Source: Embiotoca jacksoni (lineage: Eukaryota > Chordata > Actinopteri > Embiotocidae). Taken from it: a stretch of 64,000 bases of DNA. This document shows, piece by piece, positions 60,891 through 64,000 of the stretch. Made by a program: the position numbers and the translations under genes. Under the pieces are notes generated by a model. It saw only the letters and a list, made by a program, of their open reading frames with translations, did no database searches and was not told the origin of the DNA. The first letter of the stretch is position 1, and the number at the start of each line of letters is the position of its first letter. The DNA is taken from contig JAKOON010000018.1 in assembly GCA_022577435.1 (NCBI GenBank), positions 6,262,156 to 6,326,155 of the forward strand, read 5' to 3'.

Positions 60891-62286
60891 CTGGATGTAA
60901 ACACACACACACACAAACAACAACAACTTTACATCTCTCCGCTGTCACATTTCACAGAGAAGAACACGTTACCCTGAATAACAGCTACTTGTACTGATTC
61001 TTGTGATCTTACAGCTTCTGTATTTGATCTGTAGTTCATCAACATGAGACGATAACAGGCTGCAAATGTGGTGGTTTGACTCTGGCTCGTATAATGAAGC
61101 CATATTGGTTTTGTCATATTGCAGTTTTGATCCCTTTTAACTGAACAAAATACAAGAGGCTTAAAATGGCGAACTGATATAATTACATGGAGTTAAATAT
61201 CTTATATAATAATAATAATTAAAAAAAAAAAAAAAAAGGAGTTAGGACAAAGACTTCGGGAACAACTTGTTATAGATTTAGCGTTAAACGTGCCTGCAGT
61301 GACTGAGTGGGTGTGGCAACGTCACAAAACCTCCCACAAACCCTTCAGCCGTTCACACACTACTTCTTTATATTAGTTGAAAACTCACTCAAGACTTATT
61401 TACCTGTTTAGTTGTTGAAAATATACAGTTTATTTCTGCCCCTGGTCGTTTATGAGGAGGCGACGTTTGTCTGACAACAGCAGTTGTCCGGTGGGGGAGG
61501 AGGGGGAGGGGAGGGGGAGGAGGGGGAGGGGAGGGGAGGGGAGGGGCGGTGGGCGGGGCCGGATCTCAGCGCTGGACAGATAACGGCTCAAAATAAATAA
61601 GCTTTTCACCGTTAACTCGTAATAAATAATATCATAAAGTTATGTTATTGACAGTCTGAGTGCGTCCGCGGTGCGTTTAGAACACTTTGCGCAAATATTA
61701 AATGAAAAAAAAAAAAAAAAAAAAAACACGTCGTATGTGACCGCACGGTGCAATAACTAGTTAATGTTAGGGCGGAACTCTCTCACGGGCTTTGGTTGTT
61801 TCTCTTCGACTGCATATATGAAAGGACACCGACGTCTCCGGGGTGCATTCAAGAATGGCGCTTCGTAACAGCGATATAACGCTGACAATTTAATTTGATT
61901 AGTCAGAAAACCTGACTGAGACAGTCATACATTTGTTGGATATTGTGTTGGATATCTATCTGGAGCATTTATTGTGTCTTTAAACCTGATTTATATCCGA
62001 TAAACAGACGTCGGGGGTTTCTGAAGCTGCTGAATGGCGTATCAGTGTGTGTGTCGGCGCCATAGACTGCACATTAGTCCTCATACATCTTTATTGGACC
62101 TCGTTTGGGACTGTCAGAAGAAGATGTTTCATTTAGGAACACTATAACTCGATCATCTCTGACTTTTGTAGTTTTTTGTTTTGTTTTGTCACATGTTTGT
62201 TTTGTGCTCTTGAATGCTCCCTCCGGGCTCCGACTGTATATCAACACTTCTGTCCCTGCTCGTTGACTCGGTGGACTTCTGAGACG
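60891..62286. other. Divergent intergenic region, third copine to rmdn1
   Basis: The third copine has an acceptor edge near 60890, so its promoter and first exon lie somewhere to the right. The G-rich block 61491-61558 is the likely core of a shared or nearby promoter. The region to 62286 includes the rmdn1 5' UTR. No other gene was recognised. Confidence 0.5.
61491..61558 (+). promoter_or_regulatory. G-rich block, possible GC-box and quadruplex promoter element
   Basis: Repeated GGGGAGG and GGGGAGGGG words end in a GC-box-like GGGCGGGGCC. It lies between divergent genes. Sp1-type binding or a G-quadruplex is plausible from sequence alone. Confidence 0.45.
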
Positions 62287-63637
62287 ATGGCCGGGACACT
62301 GTGGACGCGGTGTGTGAGCAGGACTTTAGTCCACGTGAGACTCGGAGGGACGAGACGGTGCTTCGGGACCACTTTAAGAAGGACTGCTGCTGACGTCACT
62401 GTAAATAACTCGTAACTATGTCTGGTTGTTATCACTTAGTGGACAGTTTTATTATCATGCACGTCATTCACTCTGATCATGTGTGATTGACAGGTAGATG
62501 ATTGATAGATAGAGAGACGGGGGGGGAGAGAGGGAGAGAGACAGAGAGAGAGAGACAGCGATGGAGAGGGAGAGAGAGACAAAGAGAGAGAGATGGATAG
62601 GGAGAGAGAGGGAGGGAGAGACAAAGAGAGAGAGACAGAGAGAGACAGAGAGGGAGAGAGAGAGAGTGGGAGGGAGAGAGAGACAGAGAGAGAGAGATGG
62701 ATAGGGAGAGAGAGAGAGAGAGAGACAGAGGGAGGGAGAGACAAAGAGAGAGACAGAGAGAGACAGAGAGGGAGAGAGAGAGAGTGGGAGGGAGAGAGAG
62801 ACAGAGAGAGAGAGAGTGGGAGGGAGAGAGAGACAGAGGGAGGGAGAGACAAAGAGAGAGAGAGACAGAGGGAGGGAGAGACAAAGAGAGAGAGAGAGAG
62901 AGACAGAGAGAGACAGAGAGGGAGAGAGAGAGAGTGGGAGGGAGAGAGAGACAATAGATATAGAATAGATAGATAGATATAGAATAGATAGATAGATAAT
63001 AGATACAGAATAGATAGATAATAGATATAGAATAGATAGATAATAGATATAGAATAGATAGATAATAGATATAGAATAGATAATAGATATAGAATAGATA
63101 GATAGATAATAGATATAGAATAGATAGATAGATAATAGATATAGAATAGATAGATAGATAATAGATATAGAATAGATAGATAGATATATAACAAATATAG
63201 AATAGATAAATAGATAGTTACTTTATTAATCCCACAAGAGGACATGTTTTCGCTACAGCAGCATTATAGGTATATGAGGGCTTTAACACTGCAGCTGCAT
63301 TAACATGTCATCCTGATGCTGAAGTGGGGGAGGAGGGGGGGGGGGGGGGCTGAACCACTTCATTGATTTTCAGTTTACCTAATAAACAGTCCAAGTCCAG
63401 TCATCTCCCGTGAACTGACCTGACAGTGAGGTGAACCTGGTGTTATGTGTGTCTGCAGCCCAGACTCACTTCTCATTGAGTCGTTTCCATTCATCTCCTC
63501 TATGTGTGTCCGTGTCTCTTCCTGTCCACAGACTGGACGAGCTGTCCTCCTGCTGGGGCTGCCGGTTCTCTCCTGCCTGGGTTATGGTGCTTATCGCAGG
63601 GTGCAGAGTTCAGCCGTGGTCTGCGCCTTACAGAAAG
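62287..63637 (+). CDS. rmdn1: Regulator of microtubule dynamics protein 1, 5' part
   Basis: Exon 1 is 62287-62400 and exon 2 is 63532-63637; the gene continues past the right edge. Exon 2 reads 'TGRAVLLLGLPVLSCLGYGA' and then 'YRRVQSSAVVCALQK'. This corresponds to the human RMDN1 segment just before its TPR region, a hydrophobic stretch followed by a Val-rich helix. Exon 1 is a basic, Thr/Arg-rich start (MAGTLWTRCVSRTLVHVRLG) consistent with a mitochondrial targeting sequence. The exon 1 donor could instead be CAC|GTGAGA at 62334-62339, which is also in phase and would shorten the protein by 22 residues. RMDN1 is a neighbour of CPNE3 in mammals, which supports the call. Only about 73 residues are in the window. 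Confidence 0.8.
62518..62951. repeat. (GA)n-rich purine array
   Basis: GAGA tracts interspersed with CAGAG and GGGAG words extend over 430 bp in rmdn1 intron 1. Larger sub-blocks are repeated (for example 'GAGTGGGAGGGAGAGAGAGA' several times). Long Ser-Leu or Arg-Glu open frames over it are artefacts. Confidence 0.95.
62952..63215. repeat. (GATA)n/(AGATATAGAAT)n array
   Basis: GATA tetranucleotides alternate with 'ATAGATATAGAAT' units for about 260 bp. It adjoins the repeat tail at 63222, and the array may have expanded from that tail. Confidence 0.93.
63222..63265 (+). repeat. Diverged repeat tail
   Basis: 'CTTTATTAATCCCACAAGAG' followed by 'CGCTACAGCAGC' places it in the same family as 60375-60450. 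Confidence 0.55.
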
Positions 63638-64000
63638 GTAGATGTCCAACTGTGTCCGTGTTCAAATAAAAAACAAACGTTGTTGTTATGACCCTTTTTT
63701 TTTGTTTTCTTTTTATAAATGCTTATAGTTTGTAGGTTCTTATAAGGATGGCAAAATGTGTGATAAAAACAGAATTGAACCTTACCGGGAAAAACGAAAC
63801 AACAAAAAAAACATGAAATTAAAACCTGACGAGCACGTGACGTAAAACCAAAGCTGCCAAAAGGACAGCAGCTTCTGTTCCTGGTTCTGGATGAGTAGAT
63901 CTCAACCAGAAGATCACGGCATGTTTAGGCGGTACAATGTGTTACCAACGACGACAGATTAATTTATTCAACATCAAGAATGAACACGCACAGAATACAG
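63638..64000. other. rmdn1: rmdn1 intron 2, start
   Basis: The stretch is AT-rich with no recognised exon or repeat. The next rmdn1 exon lies beyond the window. Confidence 0.6.

Noticed and set aside
62436..63245. Long Ser/Leu- and Ile/Tyr-rich open frame on the minus strand and Arg/Glu-rich ones on the plus strand
   Set aside because: They are translations of the GA and GATA simple repeats in an intron of rmdn1.

Overview
The window is vertebrate nuclear DNA, most likely from a ray-finned (teleost) fish. The evidence is intron-split genes with canonical GT/AG borders, many long CA/TG tracts, interspersed repeats of types common in fish, and proteins close to the vertebrate families WDR37, IDI1, copine-3 and RMDN1. 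All exon borders were placed by eye from family similarity, reading phase and splice consensus.

Layout from left to right. 1-6867 is intron or flank of wdr37. 6868-19352 (minus) holds ten coding exons of wdr37; its last WD40 blades must lie left of position 1. 19353-22208 holds the wdr37 5' UTR and CpG-rich promoter and, divergently, the idi1 promoter. 22209-28455 (plus) is a complete idi1. Its first intron carries a 3.2 kb non-autonomous LTR retrotransposon in antisense, which contains a 27-bp minisatellite. 31271-60885 (minus) is a tandem array of three complete copine genes with nearly identical intron phases: cpne3 (31271-40823), a second copine (43372-51212) and a third (53845-60885). 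62287-63637 (plus) is the start of rmdn1, divergent from the third copine and running off the right edge.

The array next to rmdn1 matches the CPNE3-RMDN1 neighbourhood of mammals, and wdr37 next to idi1 matches WDR37-IDI1. Here the two neighbourhoods are joined. The genes are not an operon. Wdr37 is a WD40 scaffold, Idi1 an isoprenoid-pathway enzyme, the copines C2-C2-vWA membrane-binding proteins, and Rmdn1 a TPR protein linked to microtubules and mitochondria.

The most interesting observations are these. Two copines each carry two alternative last coding exons of matching types. The third copine has lost the acidic calcium ligands of its second C2 domain. Exon 14 of the first two copines is far more alike than the neighbouring exon, which suggests gene conversion. 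Long CA/TG tracts directly abut at least nine splice sites. The minisatellite inside the LTR element varies mostly at sites that would be silent in one reading frame.
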